Positions 16,005 through 25,044 of a stretch of DNA of 64,000 bases are shown here, in pieces. The notes below the pieces were generated by a model that saw only the letters and a list, made by a program, of their open reading frames with translations, was not told where the DNA came from and searched no databases. A program made the position numbers and the translations under genes. Positions within the stretch are counted from its first letter, which is position 1, and every line of letters starts with the position of its first letter. This DNA comes from Arcobacter sp. (GTDB lineage: Bacteria > Campylobacterota > Campylobacteria > Campylobacterales > Sulfurimonadaceae). The stretch lies in NCBI GenBank assembly GCA_024637195.1, contig JAGXFN010000002.1:248001-312000 (forward strand). The letters run 5' to 3'.

Positions 16005-17222
16005 ATGGCACATTTTGAAAAAGCAACAAGTATCCGTGATTGGCTCAATCAGCGTTTAGCGATTGACAAGGTCGAAAAGGTGATGGCATCGGAATATTGG
16101 ATTCCAAAAAACATCAACTTCTTGTGGGCTATGGGGATGGTTCTCGCGATCACCTTCGCGCTACTTCTGGTTTCGGGCATCTTCTTGTTGATGTACTATC
16201 AGCCAAATGTCGAAACCGCATTTGACAGCGTCAACTATATCATCATGCAAGAGGTCGAGTTCGGCTGGTTATGGCGTCATATCCATGCTGTGGCGGCTTC
16301 GGTTATCTTCTTGATCATCTATATCCACATGCTGACAGGCATCTATTACGGCTCCTATAAGAAGGGGCGTGAAATGATCTGGATCTCGGGTATGCTTCTT
16401 TTTGTAACCTTCTCGGCAGAGGCTTTTAGCGGATATATGCTCCCGTGGGGCCAGATGTCCTACTGGGCGGGTATGGTTATCACCAACCTTTTTAGCGCCG
16501 GTTCTTTGGAGCTTAACAGTGTTGTCGAGTGGATCCGCGGTGATTATGTTCCGGGACAGGCATTCTTGGGGCGTTTTTTTATGCTGCATGTGCTCTTGCT
16601 GCCATTGGCTATCATCGCCCTGATCGGCATCCACTTCGCAGCGCTTCGTATTCCTCACGTCAACAACCAAGACGGAGAAGAGTTCGATTTTGAAGTTGAG
16701 TCTAAAAAGTATTTGGCAGGCAATAAAAAAGAGTCAAAAGTAATCCGTTTTGCCAATGACTTTATGAGCAAGGATATGTTCGTCGTGAGCATCTTCTTGA
16801 TGTTCTTTTTCTATCTTGTCTTCTGGCAGTACGGTTTTGCGATGGACCCTGTCAACTTTGACCCCGCAGACGTGCTGGTGACTCCGGCGCATATCTACCC
16901 GGAGTGGTACTTCTTGTGGTCGTACGAGATACTTCGTCCTTTCTCGCGAGATCTAGGTCTGATCGCCTTTGCCTTCGCCCAGGTGATCTTTTTTGCCCTT
17001 CCATTTTTGGACCGCAGTCCGAATGTGGCCGCGGCAAACAGACGCGGTATCGCCTTTGCTCTTTGGTTCTGGCTGATGGTGGTAGATCTGATCGTGCTGA
17101 CGGCAATGGGCAAGCTTCCTCCTGAGGGGATCTTTAATGACATTGGCTTATATGCAGCAATCGGCTTTTTTGTTTTGTGGATAGCGCTTCCGATCATTAC
17201 AAAATTTGAAAAAAAACTATAA
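16005..17222 (+). CDS. petB: Cytochrome bc1 complex, cytochrome b subunit
   Basis: The 405-residue product has about eight membrane helices and the expected cytochrome b features: haem-ligand histidines in WRHIHAVAASVIF and HVLLLPLAIIALIGIHF, the LPWGQMSYW block, and PEWYFLWSYEILR, where PEWY is the quinol-oxidation (Qo) signature of bc1 complexes. It is full length, N- and C-terminal halves together. The complex moves electrons from quinol to periplasmic cytochrome c and pumps protons. It overlaps no gene; petC starts 10 bases downstream. Confidence 0.96.
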   Translation: MAHFEKATSIRDWLNQRLAIDKVEKVMASEYWIPKNINFLWAMGMVLAITFALLLVSGIFLLMYYQPNVETAFDSVNYIIMQEVEFGWLWRHIHAVAASVIFLIIYIHMLTGIYYGSYKKGREMIWISGMLLFVTFSAEAFSGYMLPWGQMSYWAGMVITNLFSAGSLELNSVVEWIRGDYVPGQAFLGRFFMLHVLLLPLAIIALIGIHFAALRIPHVNNQDGEEFDFEVESKKYLAGNKKESKVIRFANDFMSKDMFVVSIFLMFFFYLVFWQYGFAMDPVNFDPADVLVTPAHIYPEWYFLWSYEILRPFSRDLGLIAFAFAQVIFFALPFLDRSPNVAAANRRGIAFALWFWLMVVDLIVLTAMGKLPPEGIFNDIGLYAAIGFFVLWIALPIITKFEKKL

Positions 17223-17232
17223 GGGCTTAGAG

Positions 17233-18297
17233 ATGAAAAAAGAGTTATTGATTTTAGCCGTTGTTGTTGCTTTTTCGCTTTTGACTTACTGGCTGGTAGA
17301 GCCTTATGCGCACAGCGTTATGCATCCGCATGTTCAAAATAGAGGTTTCCAGTATGATGGAACAGCAGATATCGAAGAGATGCAGAACAAGATCTCTGCA
17401 TTAAACGAGAGTAAAACCGCTGAAGAAGCAAAAGCGGAACAAGACCCGAAAGCCATTGAAAGCATAGAAAACGACATCAAAGCTGCAAAAACAAGGCTGG
17501 AGACAAAGATATCTTTCTGGAAAGACATCAAACGTATCGCAGCCTTGCCTATTGATATCAACCTTACAGCAGGAGAAGCAGCTTATCAAAACTGTTTAGC
17601 CTGCCATATGGAAGGGGCCGTTGCTATGGGCGGAGTTATACCTCCGCCGCTTAAAAATGCAGGTGTGATCTATGACCGGAACTATCTGATCGGACTCATC
17701 AAAGACCCGGCAATGGTCTCGAATGTTGATCATAAGTTCTCTATCGTACGCCATCATCAGATGGAGAGCGTAAAGTATATGGTCTTTACGGATGAGGATA
17801 TCGTCAATGTTATCGCCTACCTTCAGTTTATCGCGCCAAAAGCAGAAGCGATCACACCGAAGATCGCGTTTGAAGATTCATGCGGTCGCTGCCACTCTGT
17901 AAAATACAAGTCATGGACGGTGATCGGAGAAAAACCAAGATTCAAACTCAAAAAAGATGAGTTTGCTTTTGAACTCAAAAAGTATGAGTATGAAGAAGGA
18001 TTGACCCAATACATGGGCAAACTGCCTCCTGATCTCTCTATGTACATCCGTTCACGCGGGCCGGAGTATATCTCGGCATTTATGGAAGATCCTCAGCAGC
18101 TTCTTGCCGGTACATCCATGCCACGCGTAGGTATCAATGCACAAACCGCTGAAAAAGTTGTGGATTATTTGGAAGAAGCGGGTGATCCGAAACATGAAGA
18201 GCGTGACCGTATCGGTATGTACGTGATGATCTATATGATCTTTTTTGTTCTTGCCGCCTATCTGTGGAAACGACAAATCTGGAAAGAACTGCACTAA
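17233..18297 (+). CDS. petC: Cytochrome bc1 complex, di-haem cytochrome c subunit
   Basis: The ATG at 17233 has AAGGG seven bases upstream and gives a normal N-terminal membrane anchor (KKELLILAVVVAFSLLTYW). The start at 17206 lies inside petB. The 354-residue protein holds two haem c sites, CLACH at 121-125 and CGRCH at 217-221, and a C-terminal membrane helix (YVMIYMIFFVLAAYLW). Before the first haem is a charged helical segment (residues 46-90) rich in Glu and Lys. Campylobacterota bc1 complexes use such a di-haem subunit in place of mono-haem cytochrome c1. Confidence 0.93.
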   Translation: MKKELLILAVVVAFSLLTYWLVEPYAHSVMHPHVQNRGFQYDGTADIEEMQNKISALNESKTAEEAKAEQDPKAIESIENDIKAAKTRLETKISFWKDIKRIAALPIDINLTAGEAAYQNCLACHMEGAVAMGGVIPPPLKNAGVIYDRNYLIGLIKDPAMVSNVDHKFSIVRHHQMESVKYMVFTDEDIVNVIAYLQFIAPKAEAITPKIAFEDSCGRCHSVKYKSWTVIGEKPRFKLKKDEFAFELKKYEYEEGLTQYMGKLPPDLSMYIRSRGPEYISAFMEDPQQLLAGTSMPRVGINAQTAEKVVDYLEEAGDPKHEERDRIGMYVMIYMIFFVLAAYLWKRQIWKELH

Positions 18298-18316
18298 GCA
18301 AAAGCCTAAAGCATTT

Positions 18317-18351
18317 TGTCCCTTACCACTTTTTATAAGCGGTGGGGGGCA
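18317..18351. other. Long hairpin between convergent petC and phyH-like genes
   Basis: A 15-pair stem with one A-C mismatch and three G-T pairs links 18317-18331 to 18337-18351 across a five-base loop. It sits between two convergent stop codons, so it may end transcription from both sides. Neither side has a proper T-run. Confidence 0.4.
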
Positions 18352-18356
18352 AACGC

Positions 18357-19091
18357 TTAAGTAAGCTCTACCTCTTTAAAATCACTTCGTGTATTTGCTA
18401 TAGGTTTGTTTGAAAGCGCACGTACGCTGTATACGAAGGAGATCTTCGCGGTATCGGTACTATTTTTACTTGCGGCATGAAGCGTCTTGGCATGAAAAAG
18501 AATGACGTCACCCTTGTGCAGGTCAAAGTGGACACGTTTTGAAATAAGGGCCTGGTTTTGAGGAAGATCGTCCCTGAAACTGAGCTTCTTATCAAACTGT
18601 TCCGGTGAAAACTTCATCTTGTGCGTGCCCGGGATAAACTCCAAAAGACCGTTTTCAAGATATTCGTCTCCCAAACTCAGCCATACACTGACCAGATTGT
18701 CATTTTCATAATGCCAGTAACGCAGATCCTGGTGCCAACTCGTCACGGAGCTGACATGGGGAAGTTTGGTCATAATGGAGTTGTGATGCGCTAAAAGCAA
18801 CTGACCTTTTTCGCCAAGGAGCTGTTCTAAAACAGGACGCATTTGAGGGTTTATCATCCACTGTGAAAACAATGGCTCTCTTTCGTAGGCCTGACGCAAA
18901 CGGCGTACTGTTTTGGACGCGCTGTCTTTTTGCAGATACTCCTCTTCGCTCTCTATCGGTCCTATCTGCTGTTTCAAATGTTTTTCGCAGAGCTGGCGGA
19001 TCTCATCGCAAAGCTTATGGTCGGCAAACTGCGGCAGCAGGAGAAAGCCGTTGGTTTTAAATTCATTTATCTGTTTGGATGTTAGTCTCAT
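18357..19091 (-). CDS. Phytanoyl-CoA dioxygenase (PhyH)-family Fe(II)/2-oxoglutarate oxygenase
   Basis: The 244-residue product has the PhyH pattern: FKTNGFLLLPQFADHKLCDEIRQL at the start, iron ligands His and Asp in SWHQDLRYWHY, the ENGLLEFIPGTHKM block, and the distal His in TLHAASKNS. These enzymes hydroxylate small molecules using 2-oxoglutarate and O2. The ATG lies eight bases after smpB, as the last gene of the uvrD-truB-csrA-ispE-smpB strand, so it is probably co-transcribed. Substrate cannot be deduced. An O2-requiring enzyme implies at least microaerobic life. Confidence 0.9.
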   Translation of the reverse strand: MRLTSKQINEFKTNGFLLLPQFADHKLCDEIRQLCEKHLKQQIGPIESEEEYLQKDSASKTVRRLRQAYEREPLFSQWMINPQMRPVLEQLLGEKGQLLLAHHNSIMTKLPHVSSVTSWHQDLRYWHYENDNLVSVWLSLGDEYLENGLLEFIPGTHKMKFSPEQFDKKLSFRDDLPQNQALISKRVHFDLHKGDVILFHAKTLHAASKNSTDTAKISFVYSVRALSNKPIANTRSDFKEVELT

Positions 19092-19099
19092 GAGTTTCT

Positions 19100-19555
19100 C
19101 TACTTATAATCTTTAATGGCTCTTTGTACATCGCGTTGCATGTCTTTTTGCTTAAGGTCCGCACGTTTGTCGTGAAGCTGCTTTCCTTTGGCCAGTGCGA
19201 TCTGTGCTTTGGCCAGATTTTTATGGTTAAAGTAGAGACTCAAGCAGACGATGGTCATTCCGTCGCGCTCAACGGCCTTGGCAAACTTTACCGCCTCTTT
19301 TTTATGCAGAAGCAGTTTACGCACACGGCGCTCTTCATGGCGGTAGTAGGCGTGGGTTGTTTCCAGCACGCCGATATGCGAATTTATTAAAAACAGCTCG
19401 CCTTTGATAAAACGGACATAAGACTCTTTAAGCTGCGCCTTCCCTGCACGCAGCGCTTTGATCTCGCTGCCGAGCAGCTGTAAGCCGACTTCGAGCTTGT
19501 CTTCTATGTAGTAGTCATGAAAGGCTTTCTTGTTCCTGGCGATTGTTTCACCCAT
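19100..19555 (-). CDS. smpB: SsrA-binding protein (trans-translation)
   Basis: The 151-residue product shows the SmpB fold: [43 protein letters not shown] in pieces, then [26 protein letters not shown], and a basic tail ending [11 protein letters not shown]. SmpB carries tmRNA into stalled ribosomes. Its ATG region overlaps the ispE end by eight bases on the same strand. The tmRNA gene itself was not seen in this window. Confidence 0.96.
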   Translation of the reverse strand: MGETIARNKKAFHDYYIEDKLEVGLQLLGSEIKALRAGKAQLKESYVRFIKGELFLINSHIGVLETTHAYYRHEERRVRKLLLHKKEAVKFAKAVERDGMTIVCLSLYFNHKNLAKAQIALAKGKQLHDKRADLKQKDMQRDVQRAIKDYK

Positions 19556-20372
19556 TGTTTTCTTCTTTTACTCTAAAAAATGTGCTTCCGCTTCCGGAAA
19601 AAAACCACCCTTTACGGTAGCTGTTCTTGAGCTCGGGATAGAGCTGAAGGGCCGGTTCGAAAAGGTCGTTGGCCTCGGAGACGGTGTAATGTTTTAAGAT
19701 CTCATCTGAGGGCATCACGCTGAGTCGTCCGTACTGCTCAGGACTTAACTCTTTGTAGAAGTTTTCTCTAAAACAGCGGTAGACCATGGGTGTGCTGACC
19801 TCGATAGGGGGAGTTAAGGTCTCTATCTCTAAAGAGCCTTCCTCGTACTTCTCAACGATCTCGCCGATACCCGAAACATTTGCCGAATTATAGTCATAAA
19901 TAAAAAACGGAACATCCGCACCGATATGCAGGCCGATTTTTGCAAGCTCATGCAGGCTGAGTCCCAGATCAAGTGTAGTGTTGCACATCTTTAAAAAAGT
20001 GGCAGCATCCGAGCTTCCTCCGCCCAGACCGGCAAAAGAAGGGATGTTTTTCACCACTCTTATCGAATGGGTCTCGATGAGCTTGGCCAGGGCTTGCGAC
20101 TGGGTCTGTTCAAGCAAGGCCTGGTAGGCCTTGTAGATCGTGTTTTGTTCCACCTCGCAGCCAAAGTCCCCATAAAGTGTAAAACCAGACAGGATGGTCT
20201 GCTTTGCAGCGCTCTCTTTAGACAAGCTGCTGTCGTTTTTCTGTTCGAAACTCAGCTCGTCGCAGAGATGGGGAAGCTTCATAAAACGCGAAAATATCTC
20301 ATGATAGTTTCCCCGTTTTCCGGTGATCTTTAAAAAGATGTTGACTTTGGCACAGGCCCTGTACTTTTTCAT
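19548..20372 (-). CDS. ispE: 4-diphosphocytidyl-2-C-methyl-D-erythritol kinase
   Basis: The 274-residue GHMP kinase has [23 protein letters not shown] at the start, the ATP loop [15 protein letters not shown], and a C-terminal GSGSTFF glycine motif. It phosphorylates CDP-ME in the non-mevalonate isoprenoid pathway. The gene overlaps csrA by four bases upstream and smpB by eight downstream, which makes a tightly coupled transcript. Confidence 0.96.
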   Translation of the reverse strand: MKKYRACAKVNIFLKITGKRGNYHEIFSRFMKLPHLCDELSFEQKNDSSLSKESAAKQTILSGFTLYGDFGCEVEQNTIYKAYQALLEQTQSQALAKLIETHSIRVVKNIPSFAGLGGGSSDAATFLKMCNTTLDLGLSLHELAKIGLHIGADVPFFIYDYNSANVSGIGEIVEKYEEGSLEIETLTPPIEVSTPMVYRCFRENFYKELSPEQYGRLSVMPSDEILKHYTVSEANDLFEPALQLYPELKNSYRKGWFFSGSGSTFFRVKEENNG

Positions 20373-20602
20373 TTGATCAGCTTGCGCATAAACTCTTGAA
20401 GATCAGAAAGCTCTCCGCTTGCACTGGAGGCCTCCTGGTTGACTTTGGCGACAGCCTCTTTCAGCTCTTGGCGCAGTATGGTTATATCTGAGGGTGCTTC
20501 TATTCCTATCTTGACCGTGCCTTTTTCGATGCCCATAATCTTGACTTTTACATTGTCACCGATCCAGATGGCTTCATCGAGCTTGCGTGAGAGGATTAAC
20601 AT
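20369..20602 (-). CDS. csrA: Carbon storage regulator, translational repressor
   Basis: The 77-residue product starts MLILSRKLDEAIWIGDNVKVKI and carries GIEAPSDITILRQEL, the CsrA core. The RNA-binding positions at both ends of the dimer (LSRK and the R-E region after VKIGIEAP) are present. A 20-residue tail beyond the usual 61 is typical of this phylum. CsrA binds GGA sites in mRNA leaders and in many Campylobacterota is held by FliW. It overlaps truB by seven bases. Confidence 0.96.
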   Translation of the reverse strand: MLILSRKLDEAIWIGDNVKVKIMGIEKGTVKIGIEAPSDITILRQELKEAVAKVNQEASSASGELSDLQEFMRKLIK

Positions 20603-21417
20603 AGAGGCACCTTGTTTAGTAGATATGTGACGGTTTCATCTTGGATCTGCACGACGCTCGCAAATTGCTCATCATGGAGGAGGTAGATACCCTCTTTTTT
20701 GTTACTTAATTGCTCGATAGCTATCTTTTTTCCCAGCCAGATATCGTTGAGATCTCCGCTGAATACGATGCGTTCCAGAGCAAGTGCATCCAAAGGAGAG
20801 ATAGGCGTTTCGTTATTATAGCAAAAGCTTCCTTCCCGTAGACGTTCAAGTGCGCTCAAACTCCCATCTGTTCCCAGCTTTTCTGCGATCATCTTCGCGA
20901 GACTGCGGATATAGGTCCCCTCACTGACCGTGGCTTCAAAGGTGACAAAGGGGTGGCAGTAGTGAAGAAGTTTGGCCTCAAATATTGTTGATTTTATTTT
21001 TTTGAGTGTGACCTCTTTGCCGGCACGCGCAAGGTCGTAGGCGCGTATGCCGTCGACCTTTTTAGCGCTATAGTCAGGCGGATAGTACTCAAGTTCGCCC
21101 TCAAGAGCTGCTATAGCAGCGGCTACCTGCTCCTCTTCAAAAGAGTCTATGATCTTCGGATCGGTGACATGTTCGATGTCCAGGGTATCACTTGAGGCTC
21201 CCAGCCAAAGCGTGGCCCGGTAGGATTTCGGACTCTTGTCCAAAAAACGGAAAAAACGAGTAAAGCTTCCAAAAGCAACGATCAGGCAGCCTTTTGCAAA
21301 GGGGTCCAGTGTACCCGAGTAGCCCGCTTTTTTGACATTGTACTTGCGTTTGAGACGGCCGAGAAACTGGTTTGAACTCAGTCCCGTGGGTTTGTAGGCA
21401 ACAAAGATTTTATTCAT
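20596..21417 (-). CDS. truB: tRNA pseudouridine-55 synthase
   Basis: The 273-residue product contains KPTGLSSNQFLGRLKRKY and the catalytic block KAGYSGTLDPFAKGCLIVAFG, in which the Asp is the nucleophile. Further, DGIRAYDLARAG and GTYIRSLAKMIAEKLG are usual TruB features. It makes pseudouridine 55 in the T-loop of tRNA. Start and uvrD stop overlap as TAATG at 21415-21419. Confidence 0.96.
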   Translation of the reverse strand: MNKIFVAYKPTGLSSNQFLGRLKRKYNVKKAGYSGTLDPFAKGCLIVAFGSFTRFFRFLDKSPKSYRATLWLGASSDTLDIEHVTDPKIIDSFEEEQVAAAIAALEGELEYYPPDYSAKKVDGIRAYDLARAGKEVTLKKIKSTIFEAKLLHYCHPFVTFEATVSEGTYIRSLAKMIAEKLGTDGSLSALERLREGSFCYNNETPISPLDALALERIVFSGDLNDIWLGKKIAIEQLSNKKEGIYLLHDEQFASVVQIQDETVTYLLNKVPLC

Positions 21418-23465
21418 TAGAGTCTCTCTACGAAGGAGGAGAGGATGTCCCTGTGGCTCCCGCCAAAATTTATCTTGAGCTTGAAATCTTTTCCGGCCTT
21501 GCTGACACCGAGAATACGTCCCGCGCCGAAGATCTTATGGCGTACGAGGTCGCCTTTTTTGAAAGAGGTGTTTTTTTCAAGTATAAAAGCGCCTTCACAC
21601 AGACCTGCCTCTTTGAAGAAGCGGCTTTTGTCGAGCTCCGTGCGGCGCCCTTTGTAGAAACGGCTGGCGACATGCGAGAGGGTAAGCTGCGACTCTGCAC
21701 GGGTGATGGCGACATAGCCCAAACGTCTCTCCTCTTCGGTATCGCTTCCGTCTCCGATAAGGGGCAAAAAGCCCTCTTCGAGTCCGATGAGATAGACATG
21801 TTCAAACTCCAGTCCTTTGGAGGCATGGATACTCATGATGTAGATGCTCTGACCTTCGACCTGGTCCTGGTCGCTTTGTAGGGTCAGTTCATTTAGAAAT
21901 TCGTCCAGACTTGTTTCGGGGTTTTGCTTGACAAAGTCACGGAAAAGTCCGTAAAACTCGTCGATATTGCTCAAGCGCTCATAGGCATCGGGCATAGCCT
22001 CATAGATGGACTTGATCTTGTGCGTCTCTTCGAGTGCATCGATAAAATCATAGCTGGCATCTTGCGCAAGCTGAGCGGTTGCCTTGATGTCGACAAGCAG
22101 TTTTCTCAGCGTCAGCGTATTTTTCTTTTTGACCAGGGCTTCAAGCTCGGCATCTGAGCTCGTTTCTATATATTCGAAGATAGATTTTCCTGCTTCGATA
22201 GAGGAGAATTCAAGCTTGTCAACGGTCGCTTTGCCAAGTCCGCGTTTGGGCTTGTTAATAATGCGTTTTAGTGAAAAACTATCGTGTACATTGGTGATGA
22301 CACGCAGGTAAGAGATCAGATCTTTGATCTCGGCGCGGTCATAAAAGCGCAGTCCGCCGACAAGCTTATAGGGGACTCTGTAGCGTGAAAGTCCCTCCTC
22401 CAAGGAGCGGCTGAGTGCATTGATGCGGTATAAAACAGCGATATTGTCTGCACTGACTCCGCTATTTAAGAGTTCGTTGATTGAAGCGGCGATTTTATTG
22501 GCTTCTTCGGACTCATCGCGCGAACTCATCGTGACGATATCCTTGCCCTTTCCTTTGGTGGAGATCAGTGTCTTGCCCAGACGGTTTCTATTGTGTTCAA
22601 TAAGGGCATTTGCGGCATTGAGTATAGGCTCAGTCGAGCGGTAGTTGTTCTCGAGTTTGACAACATAGGTGTCGGCGAAATCTTTGTCAAATTCGATGAT
22701 GTTTCGGATATTTGCACCGCGCCATCCATAAATACTCTGGTCGTCATCGCCAACGACACAGAGGTTATTGTGTGCAGAACAGAGTTTTTTCAGTAGTCTA
22801 AACTGCAGTTCATTCGTATCTTGGTACTCGTCGATCATAATGTATTTGTACTTTTCACTGGTGTCTTTTGCCAGGTCTTCGTTCTCATTGAGAAGCTTGT
22901 ACGTCAGTGCCAGAAGGTCGTCAAAATCAACCAGATTGTTGGCCTTTAGGTGCTCCTCATACTGCTCATACACTTTGGCAATCGCCTTGTAGTTCTTCAG
23001 TTCCGCCTGCGCGTAGGCATCTTCCGGTGTCAACAGGGAGTTTTTGTAGCGGGAGATCTCGCTGGCGATAAGCGGAAGCGGGACTTCAGAGTTGAACTTT
23101 TTGATAATGCGCTTTTTGTCTTCGGTATCGATGACAACAAAATTGTTCTTGCGCCCAAGCCGGTGGATATGAAATTTTAAAAAAAGAAGACCAAACTTGT
23201 GGAAAGTGCATAAAAGGGGAGGATAGGCGGTCGGATTGATCATGCTCAGTGCCCGCTCGCGCATCTCTTTCGCCGCCTTGTTGGTAAAGGTCAGTGTAAG
23301 GGTGTTTGCAGCGGGGATACCGACCTCGTCTATTAGGTAGGCAAGACGGGAAGTGATCGTCTTTGTTTTCCCGCTTCCTGCGCCCGCAAGAATAAGCATA
23401 GGTCCGTCTATCTTTTTGACAGCTTCGCTTTGTGCCTCATTAAGGTCTTGAAATATATCTTCCAT
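21417..23465 (-). CDS. uvrD: ATP-dependent DNA helicase, UvrD/Rep/PcrA family
   Basis: The 682-residue SF1 helicase begins DLNEAQSEAVKKIDGP with Walker A GAGSGKT at 28-34. Later are IMIDEYQDTNELQF (motif II), VVGDDDQSIYGWRGA (motif III), and IMSIHASKGLEFEHVYLIGLEEG (motif V). It has a C-terminal region with the basic GDLVRHKIFGAG-type Tudor fold found in UvrD/PcrA. It unwinds DNA in excision and mismatch repair or clears stalled forks. It is the promoter-proximal gene of this minus-strand operon, divergent from the LysR gene. Confidence 0.95.
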   Translation of the reverse strand: MEDIFQDLNEAQSEAVKKIDGPMLILAGAGSGKTKTITSRLAYLIDEVGIPAANTLTLTFTNKAAKEMRERALSMINPTAYPPLLCTFHKFGLLFLKFHIHRLGRKNNFVVIDTEDKKRIIKKFNSEVPLPLIASEISRYKNSLLTPEDAYAQAELKNYKAIAKVYEQYEEHLKANNLVDFDDLLALTYKLLNENEDLAKDTSEKYKYIMIDEYQDTNELQFRLLKKLCSAHNNLCVVGDDDQSIYGWRGANIRNIIEFDKDFADTYVVKLENNYRSTEPILNAANALIEHNRNRLGKTLISTKGKGKDIVTMSSRDESEEANKIAASINELLNSGVSADNIAVLYRINALSRSLEEGLSRYRVPYKLVGGLRFYDRAEIKDLISYLRVITNVHDSFSLKRIINKPKRGLGKATVDKLEFSSIEAGKSIFEYIETSSDAELEALVKKKNTLTLRKLLVDIKATAQLAQDASYDFIDALEETHKIKSIYEAMPDAYERLSNIDEFYGLFRDFVKQNPETSLDEFLNELTLQSDQDQVEGQSIYIMSIHASKGLEFEHVYLIGLEEGFLPLIGDGSDTEEERRLGYVAITRAESQLTLSHVASRFYKGRRTELDKSRFFKEAGLCEGAFILEKNTSFKKGDLVRHKIFGAGRILGVSKAGKDFKLKINFGGSHRDILSSFVERL

Positions 23466-23513
23466 GTTTATGCACCTAAAATTACGATTTACACGGTATG
23501 AGTAATATCGCTA

Positions 23514-23534
23514 TAGTTATATTGATTATAACTA
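23514..23534. promoter_or_regulatory. Palindromic operator candidate between uvrD and lysR gene
   Basis: TAGTTATA at 23514-23521 and TATAACTA at 23527-23534 form a perfect dyad with a five-base centre. It fits the T-N11-A layout of LysR-type sites and lies some 60-80 bases before the likely start of the LysR gene, the usual autoregulatory position. Binding by the neighbouring regulator is inferred. Confidence 0.5.
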
Positions 23535-23583
23535 AATTCTAATGAATTATTACAAAGGTATTGCAATATGTATAGTTTTGAGT

Positions 23584-23589
23584 TATAAT
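23584..23589 (+). promoter_or_regulatory. -10 element of the LysR gene
   Basis: TATAAT, 31 bases before the ATG at 23621, with AGGA as ribosome site close to the start. Confidence 0.6.
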
Positions 23590-23620
23590 TTTCTTATTAA
23601 AATAACTTATAGGAATTATT

Positions 23621-24523
23621 ATGCTGAAAGATTTTGCAAAACTACACACCTTTATAACGGTGATTAAAGAAAAGAGCTTTTCCAAGGCATCAGCGAAACT
23701 TGGGATTTCTCAGCCGGCGGTCACGCAGCAGATAAAATTCATTGAAGAGTATCTTGATACAAGAGTCGTCGAACGAAAGAAAAATGGGATCAAACTCACC
23801 AAAGAGGGTGAAGACCTTTACCGTATAGCGATCCGTTTGGAAAAAGCGATTGCCTCATCTGAAAAAGATCTTTTGAAGATTATCAACAAAGAGTTCACCT
23901 TTGTTCTGGGCGCTTCATTTGCAATCGGAAACTATGTTGTTCCCGCTTATATCCAAAAAATAAAAGACAAGATCGACAATGAGGTCTATCTTCGTGTCGG
24001 TTCGTCGGATGATATTGTCGAGCAGCTTGAAGACAAAAAGATCGATATAGCTTTGATCGAATCACCGGTACTAAAAGACGGGATTATCTACAGAGAGTGG
24101 CTTGAGGACGAGCTGGTGGTTTTTTCAAATCAGCCAATTCCAAAACAGCTCAAACGTGAGGATCTTTACAAATTCGACTGGATCTGCCGCGATGAAAGCT
24201 CACATACGCGTAAACTGACTTCGGAGGTCTTTGAAGAGATCGGAGTTGAGTGTTCAAGTTTCAATGTTATCGGTGTGATGGGCAGCCCGACGGCGATCAA
24301 AGAGTCAATCACCCATGCTGATCCGAATGCACCGCGCCCGGTTGTCTCAGTCATGTCGCGCCATGTAATAGCCGATGATGTTGCAGCAGGACGTATTTAT
24401 GAAGCGCGTATCAGAAATTTCCGGATACTGCGCAAATTTTACATTGCCTATTCCAAAGAGCGCAAGCATGACGCCTTTGTTGACAATGTCGTAAACTTTC
24501 TTCTTAGCATCCGCTCTGTTTAG
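23621..24523 (+). CDS. LysR-family transcriptional regulator
   Basis: The 300-residue protein has the LysR winged helix at its N-terminus: LHTFITVIKEKSFSKASAKLGISQPAVTQQIKFIEEYLDTRVVER read in parts, then GIKLTKEGEDLYRIA. The remaining 210 residues form the two-lobed effector domain (FVLGASFAIGNYVVPAYIQKIK, then VVFSNQPIPK). The divergent partner uvrD is not a usual LysR target, so the regulon may lie elsewhere. No effector can be assigned. A dyad upstream suggests autoregulation. Confidence 0.93.
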   Translation: MLKDFAKLHTFITVIKEKSFSKASAKLGISQPAVTQQIKFIEEYLDTRVVERKKNGIKLTKEGEDLYRIAIRLEKAIASSEKDLLKIINKEFTFVLGASFAIGNYVVPAYIQKIKDKIDNEVYLRVGSSDDIVEQLEDKKIDIALIESPVLKDGIIYREWLEDELVVFSNQPIPKQLKREDLYKFDWICRDESSHTRKLTSEVFEEIGVECSSFNVIGVMGSPTAIKESITHADPNAPRPVVSVMSRHVIADDVAAGRIYEARIRNFRILRKFYIAYSKERKHDAFVDNVVNFLLSIRSV

Positions 24524-24530
24524 CACTCTT

Positions 24531-24552
24531 TTCTAAGCCCTTAGGCTTAGAA
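24531..24552 (+). terminator. Hairpin between convergent lysR and SspB-like genes
   Basis: TTCTAAGCC at 24531-24539 pairs exactly with GGCTTAGAA at 24544-24552 across a CTTA loop, followed on the plus strand by the weak pyrimidine run CTTCTTT. It sits between two convergent stops and may serve both. Confidence 0.55.
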
Positions 24553-24562
24553 CTTCTTTGAA

Positions 24563-25027
24563 CTATTTTAAAAACTTTTTATTTTCCGGGTTGGACAAGA
24601 GAGCTTCCATGGAGTTTTTTTCTCCGCCTTGTGCAGAGTCGTTGTTTTTTGCCTTCGTTTGATTGTTCTCAAGGGGAGAGGCGAGGTTGACGAAGATCGG
24701 TGTCTCATCAATGATGATCTGCATGATACCAAGAAGAGGAACCGTGACGATACTGCCGAGATTATCTGCTCCAAAACCTGCTTCAAAGATCAGGTGTTCC
24801 GTATCGATTCTCGCACTCTCAAAGGTGTATCCGGCAAGAAAAAAGAGAGTCATCGGACGAAATTCCGATGTGATGTCAGAGGGCAGTTCGGGATCAAATG
24901 TCAGCGTCTCTATCTTACATAAGATACCGAAGCTCTGGTCGTGGGTAAAGAGGTGGCTTAAGATCTCTATTATATGCTTTTGCATCATACTGGCATAAGC
25001 GCGATCTTTTAGTACATCATATAGCAT
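24563..25027 (-). CDS. Unassigned protein with SspB-like (ClpX adaptor) features
   Basis: The start at 25027 has AAGG a few bases upstream; the longer frame to 25147 overlaps the next gene and has an unlikely Cys-rich head. The 154-residue product is unassigned, but the segment DTEHLIFEAGFG, then NLGSIVTVPLLGIMQIII, recalls the SspB core, where a strand 'F-ARFGG-x-x-x-V-VP-x-A-x-LAI' ends the folded part. A flexible, polar tail of about 38 residues follows and ends NPENKKFLK, which could play the part of the SspB ClpX-binding tail. This is pattern matching by eye. Confidence 0.55.
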   Translation of the reverse strand: MLYDVLKDRAYASMMQKHIIEILSHLFTHDQSFGILCKIETLTFDPELPSDITSEFRPMTLFFLAGYTFESARIDTEHLIFEAGFGADNLGSIVTVPLLGIMQIIIDETPIFVNLASPLENNQTKAKNNDSAQGGEKNSMEALLSNPENKKFLK

Positions 25028-25044
25028 TTCTGACCTTAAAAAAT

